From the NCBI RefSeq assembly GCF_003672135.1, contig NC_039516.1:3083838-3147837 (forward strand): 64,000 bases of DNA, in the 5' to 3' direction. A program made the position numbers and the translations under genes. The notes beneath the pieces are model-generated. The model was not told the origin of the DNA. It searched no databases and worked only from the letters and a program-made list of their open reading frames with translations. This document shows positions 21,280-33,300 of this stretch, piece after piece (position 1 is the first letter of the stretch; every line of letters begins with the position of its first letter). This DNA is from Ooceraea biroi. Its lineage: Eukaryota; Arthropoda; Insecta; Hymenoptera; Formicidae.

Positions 21280-21470
21280 TTACCGTAGTTTTATAATTTT
21301 ATGGGTTACTGTAATTTTGTTACAAAAGGAAGTCCCTTCTCTTTCAGATTCTTTATCTTTGGGACGTGTCGGACTTTCTGCAGGAGTTTTATGAAATTAT
21401 CAGAAATTGTATTAATTGTAACAGTTTAAACAGTAAATGTCAATAATAAATAAATTTAATGAAACGATTG

Positions 21471-24400
21471 TTATGGAATTTTCCAAATTAGAATCCCTTT
21501 GAACTAGGTTCTCAGCTGCTCTCATATGTGTAAATTGCGTACATTCATGTTAGAAATATAATCTGATCCGTCTTCCGTTATACAAAATTCCTCGTTCTAT
21601 TATGCATTTTACTTTGATAAAGATCTGTTATGCTACTGCAACATCGAGTATCGATGTTATCGTTCAATGATAAATGATTACATTTTTTACTGTTACTGCC
21701 GGGATAAAACAGTAGTAACGATTACCGATCGTGCTAGAATTCGAGTCTAGCGCCACAAACGAGAAAAGTCAGAAATTCGAAGTGTGATTTCGTGCATCGG
21801 AAACTTTCTTCACTGTTTCTCGCGTCGGCTTTGTGTGTCGCGAGTTTTCGGTTTTCCCATCGAGAATTAAAATTTTTGTAATCTTCAGAAGTGCGAAATG
21901 TGTCGGAAGCTTTGTTCTAGCGATGACACAATGTTAAAATCGTAGTAATAATTAATTATACAGCTATCACGGTTTTAAAAATTGAAAGCTAAAAAATACT
22001 TATTTTGGGAATTCTTTTACACGAATTGTATCGGAATCAAATGTCAAATAATTTCGGCACACTTTACAGCTTCTAGATTGCAAAAATTATTCTCGCGGGG
22101 AAAACTCGCAAAACGAAACTGCAAAAATGTAACGCAGCTATATGTGTCATTCGATCGTCTCTTCGACGTCACAAAACCAAGATGGCAGTTTCGAGATAGC
22201 CGATCCGGAATTAAACGCTGCTTCGATGTTGGAGAGTACACGGGAGAGGTGCGCTAATACGTGTTTATACGAGTAATGAGGGCAAGCAGCTCCCTAGGCT
22301 GATTATTTTGCGGTGGGCGGAAGCAAAGAGACTCGCATTACGTGCGAGCCGTTTCCGCGTCTGCCCTTTCGCCTTTCCGTTTGCCACGGAGGGTGAAATC
22401 GTAACGCTTCGGGATTGCGGTTCGCCTCGTTTGCGAAGTCGCGCGATATTAACTGCGCCGCTAACGAGAGGCGGCCAGGAATTGTAATAGCCGTGTGTCG
22501 CTCTCTGACGTCGCCTCGCTGTTCGATTGAATAACGCGTGAGCTCTCGACTGTATATAAGGCTTATTAATTTAACTTGTGCAGAGCGCCTCGGCGACAGG
22601 GTAGCTGCTAAGGAAGCTGCTGCACCGATCGATCGCTCGGAAACGTCTATTAACATGTAAACGCTATTCGTGGACAGTAACTGCTGACTGTGCCTGGTAG
22701 CGCTTAAATTTAATGGTGATACGATAGCGTTATGCTCGTTTATCATTGAACGCTAGCATCGATACTCGATATTGTAGTAGCACGTAATGGAACGCGTCTT
22801 CCCTGCGATATTAAATTAAAATGTTAAAGATCACTGTGACTAATTATTGATTATCGTAAATGTGCAGATACGTGGTATTACGGAATATTTCGCATAACAG
22901 AAATTCTTTTCTCAGTACACCGAGGGGAACGCACGACGAGAGAGTACGCACACGTACACAGGATAAAGAGCTTTCCAATCCGGCCGAATGCGATGGTACC
23001 CTTCGGCGAATGCAACAGGAACTTAAGTACGCACCCTACGGAACAAACGGACCTCTCCGGGATTTTTATCCAGCCTTTGTCCCGTAGAAGTATGCGAGGA
23101 AAGAGGGCAAGTCTCGAGGCGACGCCCTTTGCGGCTTGCGCGGGATACAGAGATCCGATGAAATATAAAGGTAAGATTCGTAAGGAGGTAATGTATAACG
23201 TTAACGATATGCGTGCTACAGGATTTTTCAGAAGCCTCCTTCGACTTTAAGTCACGATTTTAAGTCTGGAAGATACGACGTTTACATTATTAATTAGGGA
23301 ATGAGATATATAAATATATCATTTGTTTAAAAGAAAGTGTTTCTACATGAAATTACTTTTACACACATTCAGGTATCGAGTGTTACATGTCCTCGTAATA
23401 AATTTAACTATATTATCATATACACACTTTTCTCTTTATATTACATACTTATGAATCGTCCCATACATTTTTTCGTTTTATATTGTGTCTTGCGGGAAAA
23501 GGGCCATAAAGTCTCACAGGGAAATTATGAGAGGTGATATATACCATTATGGAATTCCGCGGGGATGGAAAACGCTATTCCGGGTACTCGTGTTCCGAAT
23601 TACGGCGATTTCCGCAATTGCGCGAAGCTCTACATCGTCGTTTGCGATGCTGGACTAGGTATTTCGTTGAAATTATGACAATTAGTGCAATTAAAATTGG
23701 TTCGCGAGTAACTTGTATACGCGAATCATGGCGAAATCTGTTACGAGTGCACGATGCGAGCACGACGCTATTCGCCAGTATTAATTAATTTTTGTATTTT
23801 GTATTTTTTCTTAGCAAAGATAAAGATTTTTTAACTGAAAAATTCTGTTACGTGTGAAAAAAGCTATTGATCCCTTCGAGGCTAATGGGATCGTTAACAA
23901 TGCAGGAACGTACATGTCTAAGAGCTAAAGGTCTCGCAAAAATGATCATCCCTTAAAAAAAAAGAGGACTGACGGTGGAAAGTCCGAGAGACGAAGGTAG
24001 AGATGCACCGCCGTTCCTTGGTGGTGAAAAAAAGAGGGGTCGACTCATGAATAATGCGGGGGTGAAAGCCGGCTGAAACAATTGCCGGGCGTCGCCCTAC
24101 TCCAGAAATTACATCGTCAGATTTTCCGCGAAATTAAAACATTATACCGGGTGCCCGAGGTATCGTGTGCATTCTCTTTCTCTCTTTCTCTCCTTCTCTT
24201 TCTCTTCGCGTCGGCTGCAGGTTTCTCAACAAATTCTTTCTCTGTGATTTCGCAATTTTTAACATCAAATATCTTCATAATTAAGCGCCGCGTTAAAACA
24301 CTATTCGCTTAACATTAAATAAGAAATAAGATCTCATTGTGCCTTCGGGCTCTCCCTAGCTTGACCCTTTAAATTTCTCTCATTTATTAATCACCCATAA

Positions 24401-27400
24401 CTTAGAAATGTTGACGTTAAAATAAATTATATTTTTGTTCTTCTTGATTTTTTTCCCCTCGTGTTTTGCGCTTTGGTCGCTCAAATAAATATTCTTATAA
24501 CGGATCGCGCGTAAATCTGTTATTAGAAACGACCATTTCCGGGTTTCAGAAATTCTGAAAATCGCTTTTCGTTTCTGATCGATGAAAAGAAACACCCCGT
24601 ACATTTTGTCCTCGTCCAGGGCCACTTGTCTTCCTGTCCTTTTTCGTGACCCTCCTCCTCTTACGCGATACCTCGCCTCGTTCTCAGAGAAGAAGCTCAG
24701 AAAAAAATCGCCGATTATGCGATCTGACTGACGCGGCGATACGCGAGAGGACACTTTTCCTCAGGATTTAGTGGCTCGTTCTTGCCGAGGACGAAATTGC
24801 GAGACTGACTCGCACCGAGCAATTTCTAGGATAATGTCGGCCCGGTTATTAAACGCCTTATGGTCGCTGTCGTTCCCCAGGAACGCGATCCCAGAAATCG
24901 AAAGATCCGCACATTTGGGCAGGCACCTTGCACCGTAAGAACATTCCAAATGCAATCCACAAAAGCGATAATTGCATTTGTCAAACGAGCATGTGCTGTT
25001 GATCGTTTTATGAAAATTCAGAATTTTTCTTTCAAATTTTCTTTCGTCAGGCGCATTTTCACCTTTCATGATTATGAATTGGCGTTTTTATCCGCTGTTA
25101 TCCGCTTTGGTCCATATACTTGGATCCCGCGAAAGGAGAATGATATTCGGGGGACTCATTCTCTACGGTCCTGTTACTAACTCTCGAGTAAATCCCCGTT
25201 TCATGCGGCGCGACCCTTGCCCGGTGCCTCAATGGTGTTGATTGCTTATCTGAATATGCATAATCGCGATGATAATGACAGCGCGCGGGCCGAACACTCG
25301 GTTATGCGCCGCGCATACGTAACGAGAGTGTAATTCCCTTATGCGTCCGCATATGGACGATCGCCGACAATAAAGCGATCATCGTCGCTTACACGTCGAA
25401 TACCGACCTATAATCCTTTTGATGGCGGACCGAGCGTTTATGGATGCTGCGTGTTTTTCCAATTTTTCGGGTTTCAATATTGGGTCGAGCGCAAAAGCGT
25501 TTCCGACCTTGGAAATCCATCCTGATCCTCTCCGATATGAAATTAAATATTTAATTTTCCATTCGCACTTATTTGCTGTTCGTTTACATTTTCCGTGTAT
25601 GTCCTTTTACATGAAAATTTTTGTTTTCACGCTACGCGGTTCGCGAGTTTTCTCGCACACTTCACGTATTGTTTCGTTCATTATTGCATGATGCGTTTGT
25701 TGCACACGGTAAAACTGAAGTTTATTACTGAATTTTATGGTTGACCAATGGCGTGGCGCAACTGTACACTCAGCCTTTTTTTCGTTTCATCAGATGCATT
25801 TATGTGATAATATGCTTCGCGCTCGATGTATTCTGTATTTATATGCGCGAGAGATAAAAGAATCCGCGAAAACTGACGTGAGCGGTATAGAAATGTTGCG
25901 AATGCGCGTATGTGGTCCCTCGTTTTTTTTTCCTTCACGCTGTACTACCCGCGATCATAAAAATGCGTGATAAGTATGCGAAGGACAAGTTGCGGGACAT
26001 GCAAAATTATTCCACGTGCCTTATTCGCGCCAGAAAAGTTACATATACATATAATGTCTGCTGTTGGCATTGTTGCCGCTGGCCATTAGTACCTTTAGAC
26101 AATAACACGAAAGCTGCTAATGCATCACTACCTGGAAAATTCGACTCCGAGATGTGTCAAGGATGGACCACAAGTGCGTGATTCTACGTGGTAGACTCGT
26201 ATATCTACATGTGGCACGCCAATTTGCACTGGAGATTCGACGTACCAAATATTAGATGTTATGGAACAACCTTCGCCTCTCTGCGAGGCGGTATGCATCA
26301 TGCATACGTGTCCGTCTGACGATAAAGGCCTCCACGAGATGATATATGAGGGCCGGTTTTCACGTGTAAATTTACATCAGACAGAAAGTGAAAGACACAA
26401 AAAATACGGACAAACGCACGCACGTATGTGCGGATTAATTTCTTAAATGATAAAATGAAAGAATCCGACGCGGAGAACTGGATCCTTCGAGAGGCAGAGT
26501 CCTCGACTTCGAACTAAAGTGACTTCAGTTGAGAGAGATTCACTCTTGATGAGATAGAAAAAAGAAATATAATTTTTATGAAATTATTACTTTCCTAATT
26601 TTCCAAAATTAATCTTCTCCTTACTTTATTTACACGTTAATTATTTTTGCTTGTAACGTAAACTCAAGTCGGTGAGGCAAAGGGTAATGCTCCCTCCTTG
26701 GTATTTAGTAGTCCGCAGTCGAGGGAAATAAAGAGAGAGCACACAGTGCCGGAAATGCTTCTCTGTACGTCGCCTCGCCCGAAGAGGAAAAAGTTTGTGC
26801 ATCCCGGCATGGTTTTTTACGGCGTCCGGACATAATAAAATAACGGACGCAGGGGCGTATAACGAATTGAATTTCTGCAGGAATGACCCGAGGCGCGCTC
26901 CATGGAAGGGTTCGGACAGATATCCTTGTACGCGAAGTTATAATAAATTCAAAGCGAACGAGGACACACGGGCGCGGGCGGGCACCTCAGTTCTCGGGTT
27001 ACGTCTGGATTTCGCATGGAATATTTCACACGCGAATTCAAAGCCCTTAGTTCGTGCTGAAAGTGTGTAAAAGCCGGCTGCTAAAGAACGAAACCGCGGC
27101 GAACGCCAGGTGATCCCAAGTTGCGTAAGAATGGGGCGCAGAATTTCCCCGTTTCTTTTTCCTGAAAGCGCACTTCCTCGAGGTATACTTGCAACTTTCT
27201 GCCGTATCAGTTGTTATACTCCAATTACGTCGGTTGTTATTTCGAATTATTAGATACTCCTTATAACGTTGATTATGTCAAAGTTAGTTCTGCTGGAGAA
27301 TAGGTCGGCTGGTTGGTTTGTCCTTTCATTCACTTTTCTTCCTTATTTTTTATTCATTTTGCGACGTTCTTTCGTATCTTTGCGTACGATGAAGATCGAT

Positions 27401-30260
27401 GTTTTTAACGATAATTTATGCCAAATGCGCAGTCAATAAATATTTCATGACTAATAAGAATGCAAACACGTGTGCTCCTTGCTCTTACGATTAGTACTTA
27501 GCATATTTTTGCGCGTCAGGATTGTGCAATGGTTACTGGAGCATTGCTATTCGTTTTACCATATAGATGGAATGGCACACAGATAGTAGTCTCTAATTGT
27601 AAGAGCTATAATCCTAATGTCTTTTTAAATCTGTAGCAAAAATTTTAACATTAATATAAGTTTTAATAAGTAAATGTGTTTCGCATAGATATTAATTTTT
27701 CATTATTAAATCGAAACAAAGTCCAATCTCGAAACACGTAATACATTAACGTATGTTTTGATGCACAACTAAAACAGGCGCAAATGTCCTTCATTTTGAT
27801 ACATATATATTGTGTATGTGTGTGTATTATATATATAATATAAATATATAATATAATATAATATACATATAATATATAATTTTCCTCTTTTCGAATAATA
27901 ATAAAGTTGTAAAAATAATAAATGTGCTGCGTAATATTTTTTATCATCTTTCTGTGAATTATTCAGAAAAACGAAGATTAAATATCAAAATAACAATTTG
28001 CTTGATAATAATCCTATAATGGTTTTTATTCATTAAAAAAATAATAAAATAATGCCGATAGCTTTTAATTATTCCAGTATTATATCAGACATCAACAATA
28101 TGTATATATTATATAATACTGATGTTATTGGAAATTATCGGTGCATGTAGCAGTTTAACTAACAATTCCTGCAATTTTCATTTTCGTCATTACATAGAAA
28201 TACACAGAGAATCTCGAAAAATACCGTTGATACAAATCATACTATTGATACTACTGAATTTCGGTTAACGATTTCCGTTTCTGCGCTAGATTACAGCGCA
28301 TCATCGCGTCTGTGATTGATTTCCGCGGATGTTTGGAATATATCAATATGAATAATGTTGTCGAATAAATTAATAATACACAATTAAGTTAATTAGCCAG
28401 GCAGATTGCGGCAGAAAACGGGGATTGTTAATAATTCACTCGTATTATTACCAGCCGTTTCATAGTCTGTGTTCTTATGCATAAAAATTGCAGAATGTAA
28501 ACTAATACATTTTGTATTTAAAATTTCAGTACGCGCTACTCTCGCATACGTAGCCACTTCCGCTTTGTAAATAACACAAGAGTTAATAGCAATATTTTGG
28601 CAGTTACGCACACGCATTGTAACCGTACTTCTGTGGCGGTATTGCAAATTTTACATACGATATTTTTCGCGGCTCATCTCGATGATTCTTTGCGGATAAC
28701 GCGGAAAACGAGTGCGAGCGGAATGCTAGTCATTTTGGCGGTGCAATTTATTAATGATGTTAATTCTAGACGGAACAAAGGAAATACCTGCTGGCGGGGG
28801 ATTATCGATATCGCATTAGTAAAATATAGATTACGCGCGAGACGTCCGTAACAGGTGTACACACACGCAGCTGGCCCCTCGATATAATAATAAAATATTC
28901 CACGTTTTATTATGCGCACCGTCAGGTAAATTTAGTACGCGCGAGTTATAAAGATCTGGTATGACGAACGGGTCACGCACTTTTAAGGGCGGCCGAAAGA
29001 CAAATTATATATTATAAAACAAACGTTGCAACTTATTTTTAATTACCGTGAGATTTCTTTGTTGTTAATTGGCTCGGCCAACGGTTACAACCTTTACAAT
29101 ACCAGGTGAAATAATGTTGCAGCAATTTCACGCCACACGCGCGCACATACACGCAGTTTTCCATTATTATGTGAAATGGAGCGAATCGCAAAAGTGCGTG
29201 GATAAAAAAAGCGATACGAGTTGTAACGGAATAAAATACACGTGCACCTATAAAAAAAAAACGATTTTTCGTATAGTAAAAACTTGTTTTCTAAAATTTC
29301 TACATTGCGAACACGGTGTTTTGTTTTGTTTCGTTATTATTACTATGTAGCTGTCCATTGCATAATTCCAATTAGACGCAGAGAATCCCGCGTGATATTA
29401 CGCAAGTGAGTTTCGTCCTATCGCGGATTGGATCGGTCAACAGTACATATACCTTCGGGAGAACGCATCATCTCGGCCGGTTGCAGAAGCTGCACAGCTC
29501 TCGCGCGGCTTGCGCAACGCGCTGACCCCGCGGGAGCCTCGATTTTTTTCGCGCGAGTCGCCTGTTTTTGCGCGGCTACCGGAACGGAAGCAATAATTCC
29601 CGGCCGCGGCCGACGGCGAAGTTAACGAGGTACGAAGCGCACGCCCGTTAACTTAACGTCGGCCAAATATTATTTTTGCAATTCCGTCTGAATCCCGCGC
29701 TAACGAGCGCGCGCGCTCTCGTGCAAAAGCGCTGACGCCTCCTCTCGCTCTCTAACGTCGCGCGCGCGCGCGGAAATCTCGCAATCGTGCAATGACGCAC
29801 GGCGTTTAATCCATCGCATTTCGCCATTTTTTCCCTTCCTTTTTTTCTTTCCCGCCGGTAAACACCTCGGGGAGCGCGTGTGGGTCCGTCACGAGAAATT
29901 ACCGATCGCGGGGCGAGGCGGGTCGTCATTTCTTCCAGTTTCCGGCTGCAGAGCAGCGGAAACTTTCACGAGGGGAGAGCGAAACGCAAACAGAACTCGA
30001 GTCGGGCATTCCGGGAAATCCGAGGAACTTTTTAAATCGATTCAGAAACACCCTGTGTACCGATCAATATTTGCACGGCACGAGTGATCCGCGCGAGCCG
30101 TGTCAGCCGATTTCCAAGATTTGTGCGCACCTGTGACGCATGTTCTCTCGCATCTCCTCGTCATCTCGTCGTCGAGAGGAGTAGCGAGAAACGTGAACTG
30201 ACCGGGAGAGATACGTGTGAGTAAGGCCGATTCGATGAATTCGGGGCCCAGGCAAACGGG
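21471..30260. other. Intergenic region without a supported gene
   Basis: About 8.8 kb with no exon I can defend on either strand. The longest frames (for example 22303-22746, minus) show composition-driven, unrelated sequence. It contains a TATATAAG at 22553-22560 with no obvious downstream exon, a CT-rich tract near 24178-24210, AT-rich DNA near 27820-27880 and a GC/CpG-rich stretch at about 29440-30030. No tRNA-like B box with a matching cloverleaf was noticed. Confidence 0.5.
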
Positions 30261-30267
30261 GGCTGAC

Positions 30268-30304
30268 TATAAAGCTGCTGATCGACGCCGCCGCCAGCAT
30301 CAGT
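30268..30304 (+). promoter_or_regulatory. Core promoter of the chemosensory protein gene: TATA box and initiator
   Basis: TATAAA at 30268-30273 is followed by an arthropod-type initiator TCAGT at 30300-30304. The A of the initiator lies 34 nt from the first T of the TATA box, and the start codon is only 22 nt further. The spacing is as expected for a focused insect promoter. Confidence 0.75.
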
Positions 30305-30323
30305 AGTCTAACTACGCTCGAAC

Positions 30324-33300
30324 ATGAAGGTAAGCGCAACTCTCTCATCCGCTCACCTCCGATCCTTTGCATTTCTCGTGTCTACCTTGTTTTTTTTCAC
30401 CTGTCCTCGTATCATCCTTCGTAATCCTTCCTTTAACCCCTTTCTGTCGTAATGACGTTTTACGTCTGCCGTGACCTTCTTAAGCCCTCCCGGTGATCCC
30501 CTCCGTCGTCCCCTTTTGGATTTTTCGAAGGTAACACGGATTGGTGTGCTGTTGGTTGTGAGTGTAATCTTACTACGTCGGTTTTTACGGGAAACGTCGG
30601 TGGAAATACGTGACGCGATATGAGATAATTGCTGGTTTCTATCTCCGTATTTTCTTTTTCGAGTGTTTGCAGAGACCGTATCTGCTGTGGATCATGTGAA
30701 AATTTCGATTGGCTCTGATTCTGGTTTGTATGCATGTACAAACTGCTTATTGATGACCTGTTTCTTCGTCAGAGACAGTAAAGGATCTAAAATCCTCATT
30801 CTTATCGCGATATCTGAATTATTTCGAGCATGCCATATTTTTCTACCATGTGGGAATCGCATGGACGTTAATTGCCGCCTTTTATTCGGCGAAAATCTGA
30901 TCCTGAGAGGCTCAAAGTGAATAATGCAGCGCCGAGTTCTTGGGCGCATCGAGGCTGTTTCACGTCGTTAACGACCTCTGAGACCGCTTAAGGGTCTCCT
31001 ACAGTGATTCAACGTCTGTCTTCTCGTACATCCTCGCAAAAATTCGCCGTTAATTCGCCGTTAAACGCGCATGAACGTTTTTGCGACCACGGTACCGGTG
31101 TGTGCTGTTAAATCGCGAGTAGCTCGGGTTGAAACGAGGTGAAATTTCTTCATGAGAGTGAAAGGCGTCAGGAAGTGTCGCTCGTGGTAATGGCAGCGAT
31201 TGCGTAATGAACGCTTATAACGACGCATACATGACGCTTTTTACATCATTCAGAAAAATAAGTTTTTGCTTCATATTCTTGCTCCATTCAATAAAAAGCT
31301 TTAGGTTTTAATTGAGAAAATTGTGTGTATTGTTGAACGATTAATTCGTTATCACGATTTTAAGGTTTTGAATTTGCTAAAACATTATTAGAAATATGCA
31401 ATTGAATATAATTGACGTTATATATTGGACGTCATGACGGTGTCCTCACTTTTAGAGTTAAATGTCTCTGGATCGATCCACGAGGACAACATCATTGCGG
31501 TCGTTGCTCTTTGCGCACTTCATCCAAAGTATAGCGGGTATCGCATGTTCCTGCTCCACAACGGGTCCATTCTATACTAATTAACATCCTAACTAACTCT
31601 CCGGCATTAACCCGTAATGTACCAGCGTAACCAGATGGTCGTGGTCTTCGGGGATGAGGAATCCCCACGCTTCGAGTTTGAAGCTCCTTGTCGAAGATGT
31701 AGTGGTTTGTGTTTTCGTCGAAATTGGATTATCGATTTCCAGAAGAAATCGAGTCCAAAACAGGAAAATCAGAATTAGTTAAAAGTGAGATTTCTGGCGG
31801 TAGAGACATCTTATTTTTGCACACTTATCATGTTACGTGCATTCATCTTCCGATTCTATCTAGAATCTACTCTGTCGCGCGAAAAGCAAATTTTATTTTT
31901 GCTTGCTTTGAAGTGCGTGTTAAATCACTGATTGCATAAGTAAGAAGTAGACCTGAAGCTAAAAAAACAAATTTATTGCTACTTACATACGAACTAAGAA
32001 CTCGTTTTTCCTTCAAGATTTTATAAAACGTACCTGTAGTTCAAGGTCTGATTTTTTGGAATTTGCGTGCGAAAAGCAACTGCTGAATCAATATGTTGGA
32101 ACTGGAACAATCGGCATCATTTTATGAGCTCGGGATTGGAAGGACAAGCGTCCTATATCCGAGGACGCGATATCACTTTTCTTCTTTCACGGCGCGACAT
32201 TGATTGCTCCAGTTTCTTGCGCTGTAATATTCACACACGAGAGAATCATCCGTCGGATAATAACTTAAACGCGATATCCGTGATTGCTAATACGCATAAG
32301 ACACCAGCGCCAGACACAAACTGGTGCAAACTAATTTATTTTAATGAGGCTTTCGCAAATTGGGTCGCGTTACTTACGAAATAGGCGAGCGATACGTATC
32401 GAGCACTCGCGTATTTTACATACCTTGTGTCGCACGAGCGCGACTTTAATGTTTCACGACGGAAGTGTCTTTCTCGGTGCTCTGTACGGCTGCTATTTGA
32501 GAAAGCGTTTGACACACTTTGCGTAATTGAATTGATTTTTAAGCTCGGAGCGGCAGCTCCAGCGGCCGGCCACTCTCGTCTTTACTTTACCCACTAATGA
32601 GGCGTGCAATCGTGTTCGCGCGCACGCGTGCTCCTATTTTCCATAAGCAGGGGAGTTCCCCGTGAACTCACTCCATTTTCGCAAGGTGCAGAGGAATTTC
32701 CACGGAATCATCGATCAGTACGGTCACGCGTGCGACGTAGACGTACACATGTACACACACATACACACGCACGCGCACGCTCGTTGGTATTCACATCACG
32801 CACTAAATGCGCTCGTATGCGCCACGATTCTACATTTTGGCGGCACGATTGTGAGCGCAACTGGCTTGCCAGCAAACATTTAGCCGCGTATGCACGCATG
32901 CTCGACATTTACCTGCGGAAAGCAGGGTCGCCCTTTGCATTTCGACACTTTGTTCACAGTCTGGCCGATATATTTATGATCGTTGCGCGAATGGCGCGGT
33001 CTTTCGGATTCGCATTTAGTTCCAAATTCCCGGGGGATCCATGACCGGGGAGGTTTCAGCGATCGTACCGCATTCAATCTACATCGGTATACACGGTGTA
33101 GATATATCGCAGTTGAACGTATCGAAATATTTATTCGGCATCTCCGGCTCCTCCGGATCTTACGGAATTTTCTTTAATGCACGATCCAGGTCTTGATTCT
33201 GTTGCTCCTCGCGGTAGCCTGTGTCCTGGCAGACGACAAGTACACCACCAAGTATGATAATATTGATCTGGATTCGATTCTGGCGAGTGACCGCTTGCTC

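Larger units (their letters stand above)
19489..21470 (+). ncRNA. Non-coding host gene for eight intronic C/D-box snoRNAs (tandem array)
   Basis: Short exons with good splice sites alternate with introns that each carry one C/D snoRNA. Inferred exons: 19489-19543, 19716-19753, 19933-19985, 20166-20202, 20383-20437, 20615-20684, 20859-20913, 21091-21160 and a last exon from 21348 with AATAAA at 21445-21450. Exons come in two alternating types (one starting GTTATTTGG or GTTACTCG, the other ATTCGCTA). I see no conserved long reading frame across them, so the product seems to be a UHG/GAS5-like host RNA whose function is its introns. Exon starts recur every 444, 450 and 476 bp, showing duplication of a two-exon, two-snoRNA unit. 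The upstream exon and promoter are not certain. Confidence 0.75.

Noticed and set aside
22303..22746. 147-codon open frame on the minus strand
   Set aside because: No recognisable domain and no splice context. The sequence looks random with Arg/Ser bias, and an upstream TATA-like motif (22553) lies inside it in the opposite sense.
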